From: Mesosutterella faecium
Lineage (GTDB): Bacteria > Pseudomonadota > Gammaproteobacteria > Burkholderiales > Burkholderiaceae_F
Assembly (NCBI RefSeq): GCF_022809315.2
Contig: NZ_JAKZJU020000001.1
Coordinates: 2,083,001-2,147,000, forward strand
Direction of reading: 5' to 3'
Length of the DNA stretch: 64,000 nt
Below, one piece after another: positions 41,520-50,768 of this stretch (position 1 is the first letter of the stretch; each line of letters begins with the position of its first letter). Both the position numbers and the translations under genes were made by a program. The notes beneath the pieces are model-generated. The model ran no database searches. It had not been told where the DNA came from and saw only the letters and a program-made list of their open reading frames with translations.

Positions 41520-42311
41520 ATGGCTGAAAAGCATATCCAGGGCAAAATTGTTGCCGTCTGCGGCAAGGGCGGAGTGGGGAAAACCGCCTTCACCACGATG
41601 CTCACTCGAGTGCTGAAGGACGACCCCGCGACCGGGCGGCTCCTCGTGGTCGACGCGGACCCCGCGATGGGGCTGCTCTACGCGCTGGGCGTCGACACCA
41701 GCAAGTCGATCGGCGCGGTGAGGGAGAAGATCCTCGAGGCGGCCGAGAAAGGCACCGCGGGAGAGAAGGCCGAGGTGGCCGAGCAGCTCGACTACCTGAT
41801 CCTCAACGCGCTGCAGGAGGCCGACGGCTTCTCCTACCTCGCCATGGGCCACATGAACGCAAAGGGCTGCTTCTGCTCGGTGAACGACCTGCTGCACGAC
41901 TCGCTCGCCCAGCTCGTGAACCAGTTCGACACGATCCTCATCGACGGCGAGGCGGGCATCGAGCAGATCAACCGCCAGGTGACCGACCACGTGAACACGC
42001 TGCTGCTCGTCACCGACTCGTCCTTCCGCGGCCAGCAGACCGTGAAGACGATCGAGAAGCTCGTCGCCGACGGCTACGTCCCGGCCTGCGAGCGCATGGG
42101 CGTGGTGCTCAACCGCATCCCCGGCGACGAGCGCTCGAACGAGGACCTGAAGAAGGTCTTCAACCTGCCCGTCTACGGCTTCATCCCCTTTGACAGCGAG
42201 GTGGAGCAGTTCGACCGCAGGGGCGAGTCCCTCATGGGGCTGCCCGCGGGGAACGCGGCCCTCAAGGCCGTGCGCGCGACGATCGCGGCGGTCGACGCAA
42301 GCGAGCGCTGA
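41520..42311 (+). CDS. CooC/AcsF-like P-loop ATPase (metal-cluster maturation type)
   Basis: The protein has 263 residues. The deviant Walker A is IVAVCGKGGVGKTAFTTMLT; then VVDADPAMGLLYALGV (Walker A'/switch I) and TILIDGEAGIEQINRQVTDH (switch II). MNAKGCFCSVNDLL holds the Cys-x-Cys pair by which CooC dimers bind nickel. CooC proteins load metal into CO dehydrogenase, but no such enzyme gene is present in this window. Here it ends an operon of activator and Cys-rich protein, so a role in assembling the dehydratase/BCR-like enzyme's clusters is plausible; that is inference. Confidence 0.83.
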   Translation: MAEKHIQGKIVAVCGKGGVGKTAFTTMLTRVLKDDPATGRLLVVDADPAMGLLYALGVDTSKSIGAVREKILEAAEKGTAGEKAEVAEQLDYLILNALQEADGFSYLAMGHMNAKGCFCSVNDLLHDSLAQLVNQFDTILIDGEAGIEQINRQVTDHVNTLLLVTDSSFRGQQTVKTIEKLVADGYVPACERMGVVLNRIPGDERSNEDLKKVFNLPVYGFIPFDSEVEQFDRRGESLMGLPAGNAALKAVRATIAAVDASER

Positions 42312-42351
42312 AAATAAGCGCAAGCCTTCTGAAAGCTCTGAAGCCGGCATG

Positions 42352-42387
42352 AAGCGCCCGGTCCCTTTGAAGGGGCCGGGCGCTTTG
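42352..42387 (+). terminator. Intrinsic terminator of the activator operon
   Basis: AAGCGCCCGG(T)CCC and GGG(G)CCGGGCGCTT arms are followed by TTTGCC, about 40 bp after the stop at 42311. Confidence 0.75.
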
Positions 42388-42549
42388 CCTTCAGGCGAAG
42401 ACTTCGGCGGCTGCCGCAAAGAGCGCGGGCCCCTTCGCCAGCCGCATGGGAACTACAATGTGAGAAACGCCCGGGATCCGCCCGGGAGACTCACCTTTCC
42501 CGGCAGGGGCCCCGGCCTTCCAGGAGTCCCTCCGAAGGATTTTCCCATC

Positions 42550-45500
42550 GTGAACTTCAAAGACCTTCCCGACCTCGTCCGATCACTCCTGCAGCTGCTT
42601 GCGCTTCTTGGCGTTCCCGCGTTTCCCACGGAGATGAAGGCGGCGCTCGCGCGCAGCGGCATGACCAACAAAGAGGCCGCAAAGTGGGTGGAAACGCTGG
42701 AAAAGGAGGGCTGGATCGAGCCTTCCGGCGTCAAATTTCAATTCTCTTCCCGGGGATACCTCGAGCTCGCCCGAGCCCTGAGCCCCGAAGAGCTCGAAGC
42801 GGCGGACACAGGGATGCTGTACTACTTTCACAGCTACCTGAATCCCGAGTCCGCCCGGGCGGTCCTCGTCGGAATGTCGAAATGCCTGCGCGGCCTTCCC
42901 CTGGACTCAAGGGACCGGCTTCGCCTGCAGGACTACCTGGTCACGATGCTGCTGGAGACCCGCGGCGACCTTCTCCTCGTGATTTTCCTCACCCCCGGGT
43001 TCGAACCGATGCTGCCGCTCATCCCACCCCAGGCGGTCGAAGCCTTTTACGGCAATGTCCTCGCCCAAGCCGAGGACGAGATTCCTCTGCGCGACGACGC
43101 TCTGGAGCGGCTCAGCTCCGGCCTTCAGGCAAGCGCCTTGGGCGAAGGCAGCAGGCAGGCGCTCGCCGACGAGCTCACGCTGCGCCAGGACTTCGTCCAG
43201 CACGGCAGACCCAGCGAATGCCTCGCCCGAATGCATGCAGGAACCGAGCCCTATGACGTCCTGCAGGCGATCCTGCTGCTGCAGGAAGGGCGCGACGACG
43301 AAGCCCTCAAGCTGATCAAGGAGACCCGAAGGCGCTTTGACGGCAGCGACCTCTTCGACCACTACCTCAGCAACTTCGTGCTCGGAGCCGCGCTCTACCG
43401 CAAAAAGGACAAGCCCGCGGTCTACCGGTCTCTGGGCGCGATCGCAAACCGATGCCGCAGGCTTGAGTCGCCCCTGCGGGGCCTCGCGCTGCTTGTGATC
43501 TGCGAGATGGCCCTGAACCGCCAGGTCTCCGAAGACACTCTGACCCGCGTGAAAAGCTTCTGCCTGGACCGCGACGCCCATGGTTACCTCGCAAAGGCCC
43601 TGGTCCGCTCGATCTGCCTTCATTTCCATGTCCTCTCAGCAAAGGAGGCGGGGCTCAACCTGAAGGCCTGCAGAAGCCTCGCCGAGGAGCCGAACTCCCC
43701 GAAGTTCATCGACGCGCAGCTGCTCGCCGCCCTCGGGATGAAGGAGGAGGAAAAGCGCCTCTACGAGCGCTGGGGCGTGAAGGGGCTGCTGCCGCCCTTT
43801 GCGAGCAAGCCCCAGTGGGAGAGCCTCCTTGAAAGCCTCAGCGTGCGCTGCGGCATGATGAAGAAAAAGGCCAGGCCTGCCGAGGCCGGCGCGGTGCGAG
43901 AGCGGATCGTCTACCTGGTCGACCCTGAGACCTTCACCGTCGCGCCGCTTCTGCAGAAGTCCAAAAACGGGGCGTCATGGAGCCGGGGCCGCAACGTCGC
44001 GCTTTCCAACTTCAAAAAGGCTGCGCTGCCCTGCATGACGGCCGAGGACCGGTCGGCGGCGCAGCTCACCCAGAGATACATGAGCTGGGAAGGGCCGGTC
44101 TATTCGCTCAGAGGCGCTGAGGTCCTCCTGCGGCTGGCCGGATGCGGCCGGGTGTTCAACGCCAGCAATCCCGAAGAACGCTTCGAGATCCAGACCGCGC
44201 CCCTCGTCCTCACCGTCCGGAAAAACGAGGATGGCAGCTACACCCCTTCGGCGAACCTCGGCTCGGGCGATGACGAGGCCGACCCCGGTGACATCCCGTC
44301 CGTCATCGTGCAGAGCCGCACCGACCGGGGCGTCACGCTCACCGCGGTGAGCGGCCCGCAGCGCGACATCCTGCAGGAGCTCCTCACGATGCCCTCCTTC
44401 CCCCCGGAGGCGAAGGAGAAGCTCTCGGCCTTCCTGGCCGAGGTCTGCCCGGTGCTCCCGGTGGTCTCCGACCTGATCGGATCCGAGTCGGCTGCGCCCT
44501 CGCGCCAGGGCTCGAGCGTCGTCACCTTCCGGGTCTCGCCCTCGGGGAAGGAGGACTTCCTCATCCGCGCCGACGTTTTCCCGCTCCCGGGGGTGGAGTT
44601 CGCCTGCCGCCCGGGCGAGGGGCGCGAGAGCCTCTTTCTGCCGACCCGCGAGGGCCAGGTGCAGGTGCTGCGCGACCTGAAGCTCGAGTCGCAGCACTAC
44701 GAGGCGGCGCTCTCCGAGCTCTCAGGCCTCGGCTCCTGCATGGAAGGGCCCGGCAGCTGGCGCTGCGGGCTCGAGGACTGCCTCGACTTCCTGGGGGCGC
44801 TTCAGCGCTGTCCCAAGGGTTCCGTCGAGGTCCAGTGGCCCGCAGGCGGGAAGCTCACTCGATCGCGCGGGCGCATTTCCTTTGACTCGCTCAGGATCTC
44901 GGCCGGCCGCGCCGGGGCCTGGCTCGAGCTCGGGGGCGAGGTCGACGTGGACGGCCGCTCGCTCATGACGATCTCGCAGCTCCTCGAGGCGGTCCGCGCC
45001 GCAAAGGGCCGCTACGTGCGGCTCTCGGAGGACAGCTACGCGGAGGTCTCGGAGGCGCTGAAAAAACGGCTTCGCGCGGTCTCGCTCCTTGCAAGGGAAA
45101 AAGGCGGGAAGGTGGAGCTTCCCTCCGTCACGGCCCCGTTCCTGCAGGACTTGAGGCGCGGGGGCGCGGCGCTCAGCGCCGACCAGGCCGCCGACGCCCT
45201 CTTCGAGCGCATCGACGAGGCCTCGAAGCTTTATCCGAAAATCCCCCAGGACCTTCGCGCGGACCTGCGCGACTACCAGGCCGAGGGCTACCGCTGGATG
45301 TCGCGGCTCGCGAGCTGGGGGGCCGGGGCGTGCCTCGCCGACGACATGGGGCTCGGGAAGACGGTGCAGGCGATCGCGCTCCTCCTCTCCCGCGCAAAGG
45401 AGGGGCCGGCGCTCATCGTCACGCCCGCCTCGGTCCTTTACAACTGGAAGAGCGAGCTCGGGCGCTTCGCGCCGGGGCTTCGCTGCGTGATGTTGGGAGC

Positions 45501-46632
45501 CGGAAACCGCGAAAAGACCGTGCGGGAGGCCGGCGCGGGCGACGTGCTTCTCACGACCTACGGGCTTCTCGCGAGCGAATCCGACCTTTTCGCGGGCCGC
45601 GCCTGGCGCACGGCGGTGCTCGACGAAGCCCACATGATCCGCAACCGCGGCACCAAGACCGCGCAGGCGGCGCAGCGGCTTGACGCCGCCTTCCGCCTCA
45701 TCCTCACGGGCACCCCGGTGCAGAACAACCTGAGCGAGATCTGGAGTCTCTTCGAATTCATCAACCCGGGGCTGCTCGGCAGCTTCGAAGCCTTCACCGG
45801 GCGCTTCATCACGCCGATTGAAGTCCGCCACGAGCCGGGGGCCCGGCAGACGCTGCGGCAGATCATCTCGCCCTTCGTGCTGCGCCGCACCAAGGCCTCG
45901 GTCCTTGAGGAGCTGCCGCAGAAGACCGAAATCACGCTCCCGGTGGAGCTGAGCGAGGCCGAGCGCGCGCTCTATGAAAAGATCCGCTCCGAAGCCCTGA
46001 TCCGGGCCGAGGAGAAGGAGACGAGCACGATCGACCTCCTTGCCACGCTGATGAAGTTGCGGCAGGCCGCGTGCAGCCCGAAGCTCATCGATCCCTCGCT
46101 TCCGTTCGAGTCCTCCAAGGAGGAGGCCTTCATGGGGCTCGTGCGCAACCTCATCGCCGCCGGCCACCGCGCGCTCGTCTTCAGCCAGTTCACGAGCCAC
46201 CTCGCCCTGATCCGCCAGGCGCTCGACAAGGCGGGGATCCCGTACCTCTACATGGACGGCGCGGTGCGCGCCTCCGAGCGCGCCGCGCTTGCCGAAGAAT
46301 TCCAGAAGGGCGGGACGCCGCTTTTCCTCATCAGCCTCAAGGCGGGCGGCACGGGCCTCAACCTCACGGCGGCCGACTACGTGATCCACCTCGACCCCTG
46401 GTGGAACCCGTCGGTCGAGGACCAGGCCTCGGACCGCGCCTACCGCATCGGGCAGACGATGCCGGTCACGATCTACAGGTTGATCGCGCGCGGCACGGTC
46501 GAAGAGCGGATCCTCGAGCTGCACAGGACGAAAAAGCAGCTCTCGGACGCGCTGCTCGAAGGAACCGACGCCCCGAAGTCGCTCTCGCGCGAGGACATCG
46601 TGAAGCTGCTCGAGCAGTCGACGGGGGAGTAA
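42550..46632 (+). CDS. SNF2/SWI2-family DNA helicase (large)
   Basis: The protein has 1360 residues from GTG 42550 (AAGGA ten bases upstream); the frame is open further upstream, but that part is intergenic and overlaps the previous gene. The first about 870 residues are a poorly conserved helical region. The SNF2 core follows: motif I ADDMGLGKTVQAIALLL, Ia IVTPASVLYNWKSEL, II DEAHMIRNRGTKTAQAAQ, III LTGTPVQNNLSEIWSLFEF, then IV-VI ALVFSQFTSHLALIRQAL, FLISLKAGGTGLNLTAADYV, HLDPWWNPSVEDQASDRAYR. It remodels or translocates on DNA or protein-DNA complexes. No defence-island neighbours are seen. Confidence 0.9.
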   Translation: MNFKDLPDLVRSLLQLLALLGVPAFPTEMKAALARSGMTNKEAAKWVETLEKEGWIEPSGVKFQFSSRGYLELARALSPEELEAADTGMLYYFHSYLNPESARAVLVGMSKCLRGLPLDSRDRLRLQDYLVTMLLETRGDLLLVIFLTPGFEPMLPLIPPQAVEAFYGNVLAQAEDEIPLRDDALERLSSGLQASALGEGSRQALADELTLRQDFVQHGRPSECLARMHAGTEPYDVLQAILLLQEGRDDEALKLIKETRRRFDGSDLFDHYLSNFVLGAALYRKKDKPAVYRSLGAIANRCRRLESPLRGLALLVICEMALNRQVSEDTLTRVKSFCLDRDAHGYLAKALVRSICLHFHVLSAKEAGLNLKACRSLAEEPNSPKFIDAQLLAALGMKEEEKRLYERWGVKGLLPPFASKPQWESLLESLSVRCGMMKKKARPAEAGAVRERIVYLVDPETFTVAPLLQKSKNGASWSRGRNVALSNFKKAALPCMTAEDRSAAQLTQRYMSWEGPVYSLRGAEVLLRLAGCGRVFNASNPEERFEIQTAPLVLTVRKNEDGSYTPSANLGSGDDEADPGDIPSVIVQSRTDRGVTLTAVSGPQRDILQELLTMPSFPPEAKEKLSAFLAEVCPVLPVVSDLIGSESAAPSRQGSSVVTFRVSPSGKEDFLIRADVFPLPGVEFACRPGEGRESLFLPTREGQVQVLRDLKLESQHYEAALSELSGLGSCMEGPGSWRCGLEDCLDFLGALQRCPKGSVEVQWPAGGKLTRSRGRISFDSLRISAGRAGAWLELGGEVDVDGRSLMTISQLLEAVRAAKGRYVRLSEDSYAEVSEALKKRLRAVSLLAREKGGKVELPSVTAPFLQDLRRGGAALSADQAADALFERIDEASKLYPKIPQDLRADLRDYQAEGYRWMSRLASWGAGACLADDMGLGKTVQAIALLLSRAKEGPALIVTPASVLYNWKSELGRFAPGLRCVMLGAGNREKTVREAGAGDVLLTTYGLLASESDLFAGRAWRTAVLDEAHMIRNRGTKTAQAAQRLDAAFRLILTGTPVQNNLSEIWSLFEFINPGLLGSFEAFTGRFITPIEVRHEPGARQTLRQIISPFVLRRTKASVLEELPQKTEITLPVELSEAERALYEKIRSEALIRAEEKETSTIDLLATLMKLRQAACSPKLIDPSLPFESSKEEAFMGLVRNLIAAGHRALVFSQFTSHLALIRQALDKAGIPYLYMDGAVRASERAALAEEFQKGGTPLFLISLKAGGTGLNLTAADYVIHLDPWWNPSVEDQASDRAYRIGQTMPVTIYRLIARGTVEERILELHRTKKQLSDALLEGTDAPKSLSREDIVKLLEQSTGE

Positions 46633-46646
46633 GACTCCTCGAAAAC

Positions 46647-46679
46647 GCGCAGGCCCCCTTAGGAGAGGGGGGCCTGCGC
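46647..46679. terminator. Hairpin between convergent SNF2 and chaperone genes
   Basis: 12-bp arms GCGCAGGCCCCC and GGGGGCCTGCGC have a short loop. On the minus strand they are followed by GTTTTC, so it best serves the molybdoenzyme operon. Confidence 0.75.
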
Positions 46680-46680
46680 T

Positions 46681-47396
46681 TCAAAAGCCTGGGGCGGCGG
46701 GGACAGCAGCCGCCTGCCTTTCCTTTTTTCCTTTTAAGGCGGAGGCCTGCTCCTCCCCGCTTCCCAGCAGCTCCCCTTCGAGCTGCAGGAAACCCTCGGT
46801 GATCAAGGAGGCCGCCTTGTAGAAGTCCGTCCCCGGGCACTTCCTCACGTCCGCGCAGAAGGCGGGAACCCAGGGCGAGAGGTGCTCGGCGAGGGACTTC
46901 TTCTGCTCCCCCGAGGTCTTCTCCGCGGCCGCCGCATCGCCCTTTCCCCGCGCGGCGCGCTCCTCGGCGATGAGGTTCGCCATGAACTCGAGCTCAAGCC
47001 CCAGGTGGTCTTCCGGGAGGTCCTTGTCCTTTTTGGCAAAGCCCTTCTCGCTGTAGATCCGGCAGACCTTCTCCCAGGCCTCCTGCATCACGAGGTGGTC
47101 CTTGCTCGTGTAGACGGACTCGATCGGGAAGGCCGCGCCCCCTCGTAGATCCCGGCCGCGAGGAAGATCCTCGCGTAGTCGACCGCGAGGTCGGTGACGG
47201 GGTCTTCGCCGGGCGAGGCGAGGTACTTCCTCATCCGGCCGTAGCCCTCATCGAGCGCGGCGTTTCCGGTCGACTCCGGGAAGGCCATCTTCCGGACCGC
47301 CTCCCAGAGCGGCGCGTCGACCTCGCTTCGATAGAGCCGGCCGAGAAACCGGTAGAGGCCCTCGCGGTTCGCGAGAATGAGCTCAGTTTCATCCAT
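46681..47396 (-). pseudogene. TorD/DmsD-like molybdoenzyme chaperone, frameshifted
   Basis: The N-terminal frame (from ATG 47396) reads MDETELILANREGLYRFLGR to YARIFLAAGIYEG. The homologous continuation FPIESVYTSKDHLVMQEAWE, EDHLGLELEFMANLIAEERA and HLSPWVPAFCADV is in the next frame. The switch falls at a run of five C on the plus strand (47138-47142), and one missing base restores the frame. The family member would be about 238 residues. It should fold and load the molybdoenzyme encoded upstream at 48120. As it stands the N-terminal product ends soon after the slip. Confidence 0.85.
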
Positions 47397-47523
47397 TTGT
47401 CGTTCCTTTCGTTTGAAAGAAAGGTGGGCGGAGCGGCTCCGTCCCCTTCCCTTTGCGTCTCGATCCTGCGGAGGCCGAGGGGGGCTTCAGCAGCCCCCGC
47501 CTCCCCTGCGCCCCCCAAAAAGC

Positions 47524-48117
47524 TTACTTCGGCTTTGCGGGGTTCGACTGCCAGGTCGCGGTCTTCTTGTGCAGGATGTAGCGCACCGTGGGCTTGTTGC
47601 CGTAGTCGGGAAGCGAATGCACGTTTTCCTTGCCTGCGGCGGCGAGGACCTTCGAGACGTTGCTCTTCGGGTCGTCCACGTCGCCAAAAAAGCGGCAGCG
47701 GGCCGTGCAGGCCTTCACGCAGGCGGGCTGCTCGCCCACGGCCTGGAGGTGCTCGCAGAGCGTGCACTTCTCCACCACCTTCTTCTCCGCGTTGTAGGAG
47801 CGGGCGCCGTAGGGGCAGGCCTTCATGCAGGCCTTGCAGCCGATGCACTTCTCCTTGTCGATGCGGATCTGGCCGTCGGCGGTGCGGTAGGTCGCCTTCG
47901 TGGGGCAGACCTTCACGCAGGGCGCGTCCCTGCAGACCTGGCAGACCGCGGGGAGGAAATACTCCTTCAGGTTCGGGAACTTCCCCATCGGGCCCACGTC
48001 GATCACGCGGGTGTAGTACATGCCGAGCGGCACGCCGTTTTCAAGCTTGCAGGCGATCTCGCAGGCGAGGCAGCCGTTGCAGCGGTCGAGATCGATCACG
48101 AGTGTTTTCTGGGCCAT
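47524..48117 (-). CDS. DmsB/PhsB-like four-cluster [4Fe-4S] electron-transfer subunit
   Basis: The protein has 197 residues. Four Cys quartets follow in order: DRCNGCLACEIACKLE, CQVCRDAPCVKVCPTKA, EKCIGCKACMKACPYGA and EKCTLCEHLQ...CVKACTARC. This is the usual ferredoxin-type partner of DMSO-reductase-family enzymes. It has no signal and would be carried out by its Tat-exported partner. It starts two bases after the catalytic-subunit stop (48120), so it is co-translated with it. The gene looks intact although both its neighbours in the operon are damaged. Confidence 0.92.
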   Translation of the reverse strand: MAQKTLVIDLDRCNGCLACEIACKLENGVPLGMYYTRVIDVGPMGKFPNLKEYFLPAVCQVCRDAPCVKVCPTKATYRTADGQIRIDKEKCIGCKACMKACPYGARSYNAEKKVVEKCTLCEHLQAVGEQPACVKACTARCRFFGDVDDPKSNVSKVLAAAGKENVHSLPDYGNKPTVRYILHKKTATWQSNPAKPK

Positions 48118-48119
48118 GA

Positions 48120-50351
48120 TTAGAACTCCACATTCTTTGTCGGATCAGAAGGCTTGGGCAGCCACGCCTTGAACTGTTCGGGCCTCGTCCAGACGCCCTT
48201 CGGGGCGCCCGGGGCCTTCGAAATCCGCACCTGGTAGCCGCGAAGCGTGTAGGTGCCCACGAACGCGTTGAACGGCGGGTCGTTCTTCGACAGGCAGTTC
48301 ACGTTCATCTCCTTCCAGCCGCGGGTCGCGGTGTGAAGGTTCTCCGGGTTCCAGAAGCGCTCCATGTAGACCACGCCGGGGTTCACGCCCTGAGTGACCC
48401 TCACGCGCGCCGTGATCTTGCCGCGGCGGCTCTCGACATAGGCCCAGTCGCCGTGCTTCACGCCGTACTTCTTCGCCGCGTCCGGATGCACCCAGATCTC
48501 CGGCACCGGATAGATCTCGCGCATGAACGGCACGTTGCGCAGCGTCCCGTGGTGGTACATCGGGATGCGGCCGTTGGTCATCACGAGCGGATACTGCTTC
48601 GTGATCGGACGCAGCGGGCTCTCGGCGGGCTCGTGGTACTGCGGCAGCGGATCGTAGTCGTGCGAGGCGGGCGGCAGCTTCTCCTTCGCGTAGGGAGCGC
48701 CGGTGCGGCCGAGGTTGATGAAGACCTCGCCGTAGAGCTCGAGCTTGCCGGACGGCGTATGGAACCCCTTCGGCTTGCCGGTCTTCGGATCCTTCTGGCT
48801 GTAGACGTGGTACTGGTTCCACTTGTCAAACGGCATCCAGGTGTAGGGGTTGTGCGCGAGGAGCTTCTTCCAGGTGAGCCCGATCCTGGAGAGGTTCATG
48901 TCGAGCAGCTGCTCCATCGAGTCCCAGTACGGGACGTCGAGCTTGCCGCCGTGGGCCTTCATCCAGGCCGCGTCGCGGGCCTTTTTGCAGTTCTCGTGCC
49001 CGAGCTCCGCCAGCCGCTTCACGAGCTGGCCCCAGAAGAGCGTCTCGTCGCAGGTCTCCCAGAGGTGGGTGACCGCCTGGCGCGCGAACACCATGTTGAG
49101 GTTCTCGACCAGCATGTTGGTCTCGAGCCACTCGGTGGCCGGCAGCAGCATGTCCGCGTACATCGAGAACGAGGTCGGGTACATGTACATGTGCACGATG
49201 AAGTCGAGCTTCTTCATCGCGGGCTCCCAGGAGGAGGCGTTGCCAAGCACCGCGAACTTGTTGCCGGAGCGCTCGATCCAGATGTGCGGCTGGTAGGGCT
49301 TGCCCGTCTTGATCGCGTGCAGCACGGCCGGGATCTGCGCGGCGTCCCACTGCAGGAGCCCCTTGTACTCGATGCCGCCCAGGCGCTTCTTGAGCTGGCC
49401 CTTCGGAAGGATGAAGGAGCAGGCGGTGGCAAGGCTTCCGGCCGGCACCACGTTGCTCGAGGGGCGGCGCTGCATGAGCGCGCCGGGCTTCTCCACGTTG
49501 CCCATGAGGGCGTTCAGGATGCAGGCGCCCATGGCCGCCTCGACCGAGTCCTGGTTCTGGTCGGTCGCGACGCCAAGCGAAATGCCGCCCGGGCCCGAGA
49601 CGTAGATCTTGATCGCCTGCTCGATCTTCTTTGGCTCAAGCCAGCAGGTCTTGCCCGCCTTCTCAAGCGTCCAGGGCTCGCAGCGCTCCTTCAAGAGCCT
49701 GAAGCCCGTCTTGCAGGCGATGCCGTTTACGGCGTGCTCGTCGGCGATCGAGGTCGTGGGGCCGCCGTACATGAGGCCGAAGGCGAGCGTGCGCGGCAGG
49801 AAGCACTGCGCGCAGCCCGGCTCGAAGAAGTTGGGGGTGCCGAACGTGTTGGCGAAGCGGCGCACGCCGCGGAAGGCGGGGTTGCCGCCGCCGCCCGTGG
49901 AGACGAGAACCGACTCGGCGCCCCACTTGCGGCGCGCCTCCATCAGCTTCTTGGCGATGATGTCGATCGCCTCCTTCCAGGAGATGCGCTTCCACTTGTT
50001 CTCGCCCCTCCTGCCCACGCGGATCAGGGGGTACTTGTTGCGGTTCGGATTGTAGAGAGCCCAGACGCCGGCCAGCCCCTTCGCGCAGAGCGTGCCCTTG
50101 CTCATCGGGAACTCGGGGTTGCCCTCGACCTTCACCACGCGGCCGTTGCGCACGTGGGCGAGCACGCCGCAGTTGTGAATGCAGGCGCGGCAGCTGGTCT
50201 TCACGATTTTGGTTTCGTCCTTGCGGCGGGCCGGGGCGGCGTGGGCCTGCGCGACAAGCCCCTCGCCCGAGGGGCCGGCGACCGCGGCCGCGATGCCGGT
50301 GATCGATGTGGCCTGGAGAAAACTTCTCCTCGATATCAGGGACTGCTCCAT
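48120..50351 (-). CDS. DMSO-reductase-family molybdoenzyme catalytic subunit with an apparent large in-frame deletion
   Basis: The protein has 743 residues. A twin-Arg signal (ISRRSFLQATSITGIAAAVA) and [4Fe-4S] site (Cys54, Cys57, Cys61, Cys89: CRACIHNCG...GTLCAKG) are followed by STGGGGNPAFRGVRRFANTF and FFEPGCAQCFLPR near the expected metal ligand. After GGPTTSIADEHAV (about residue 208) the sequence jumps straight to NGIACKTGFRLLKERCEPWT. In this family I expect some 150-200 residues between these, including a VIDPR-type cofactor-binding strand. The C-terminal MopB domain is present. A deletion at about 49727-49730 is the likely cause, leaving the frame open. It resembles respiratory or catechol-dehydroxylase-like enzymes; the substrate is unknown. 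Confidence 0.75.
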   Translation of the reverse strand: MEQSLISRRSFLQATSITGIAAAVAGPSGEGLVAQAHAAPARRKDETKIVKTSCRACIHNCGVLAHVRNGRVVKVEGNPEFPMSKGTLCAKGLAGVWALYNPNRNKYPLIRVGRRGENKWKRISWKEAIDIIAKKLMEARRKWGAESVLVSTGGGGNPAFRGVRRFANTFGTPNFFEPGCAQCFLPRTLAFGLMYGGPTTSIADEHAVNGIACKTGFRLLKERCEPWTLEKAGKTCWLEPKKIEQAIKIYVSGPGGISLGVATDQNQDSVEAAMGACILNALMGNVEKPGALMQRRPSSNVVPAGSLATACSFILPKGQLKKRLGGIEYKGLLQWDAAQIPAVLHAIKTGKPYQPHIWIERSGNKFAVLGNASSWEPAMKKLDFIVHMYMYPTSFSMYADMLLPATEWLETNMLVENLNMVFARQAVTHLWETCDETLFWGQLVKRLAELGHENCKKARDAAWMKAHGGKLDVPYWDSMEQLLDMNLSRIGLTWKKLLAHNPYTWMPFDKWNQYHVYSQKDPKTGKPKGFHTPSGKLELYGEVFINLGRTGAPYAKEKLPPASHDYDPLPQYHEPAESPLRPITKQYPLVMTNGRIPMYHHGTLRNVPFMREIYPVPEIWVHPDAAKKYGVKHGDWAYVESRRGKITARVRVTQGVNPGVVYMERFWNPENLHTATRGWKEMNVNCLSKNDPPFNAFVGTYTLRGYQVRISKAPGAPKGVWTRPEQFKAWLPKPSDPTKNVEF

Positions 50352-50768
50352 GTTCTGTCTCCTATTGTTGCAGTCGACGGCCCCGCCCCACTGGAGTTAT
50401 TGGAGTTGCCGGGCGCAGGCCGTTCGTATCAATTCAGTCTTGGCTGAATTGGCCAGACCATCCCACAAACAGGTCACTCCGTCAAAAATCCGTTATGGCA
50501 AAACAGGATAGCGATATAGAATAAACAGGATTTGATAAAGGTTTTCCCAGTCTTAAATCCGACTTGAAAGATCGGGATAACTGCGCTCACTGGTTTGATT
50601 TGATTTGTAAAAATATTTAAAGGATCCCCGCCGCCCGGAAACCGGGCCTATATGGCCGGAGCTATATAAGCCGCAGCTTCAGCAGTCCGCACCCAAAGTC
50701 AGGTAACTGACTTTGACGCCACGGAAGCGGTTTCCCCGGATCCTTCCAACCCGACAGAAAGCAGCATC
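50352..50768. promoter_or_regulatory. Divergent promoter region of the molybdoenzyme operon and GntR gene
   Basis: No gene is seen. AT-rich patches (around 50595-50625) and two dyads are present: ATTCAG-N6-CTGAAT near 50435-50455 and the GntR-type dyad at 50695-50714. Confidence 0.55.
50695..50714 (+). promoter_or_regulatory. Dyad upstream of the GntR gene, candidate auto-operator
   Basis: AAAGTCAG-GTAA-CTGACTTT has perfect 8-bp arms and lies 55 bp before the GntR start. GntR proteins bind such short dyads; the assignment is inference. Confidence 0.55.

Noticed and set aside
41520..42311. Evidence for CO dehydrogenase in this locus
   Set aside because: Only the CooC-like ATPase is present; there is no CooS, AcsB or related catalytic gene.
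42190..42549. N-terminal extension of the SNF2 gene
   Set aside because: It would overlap the end of the CooC-like gene and a terminator; GTG 42550 has a proper ribosome site.
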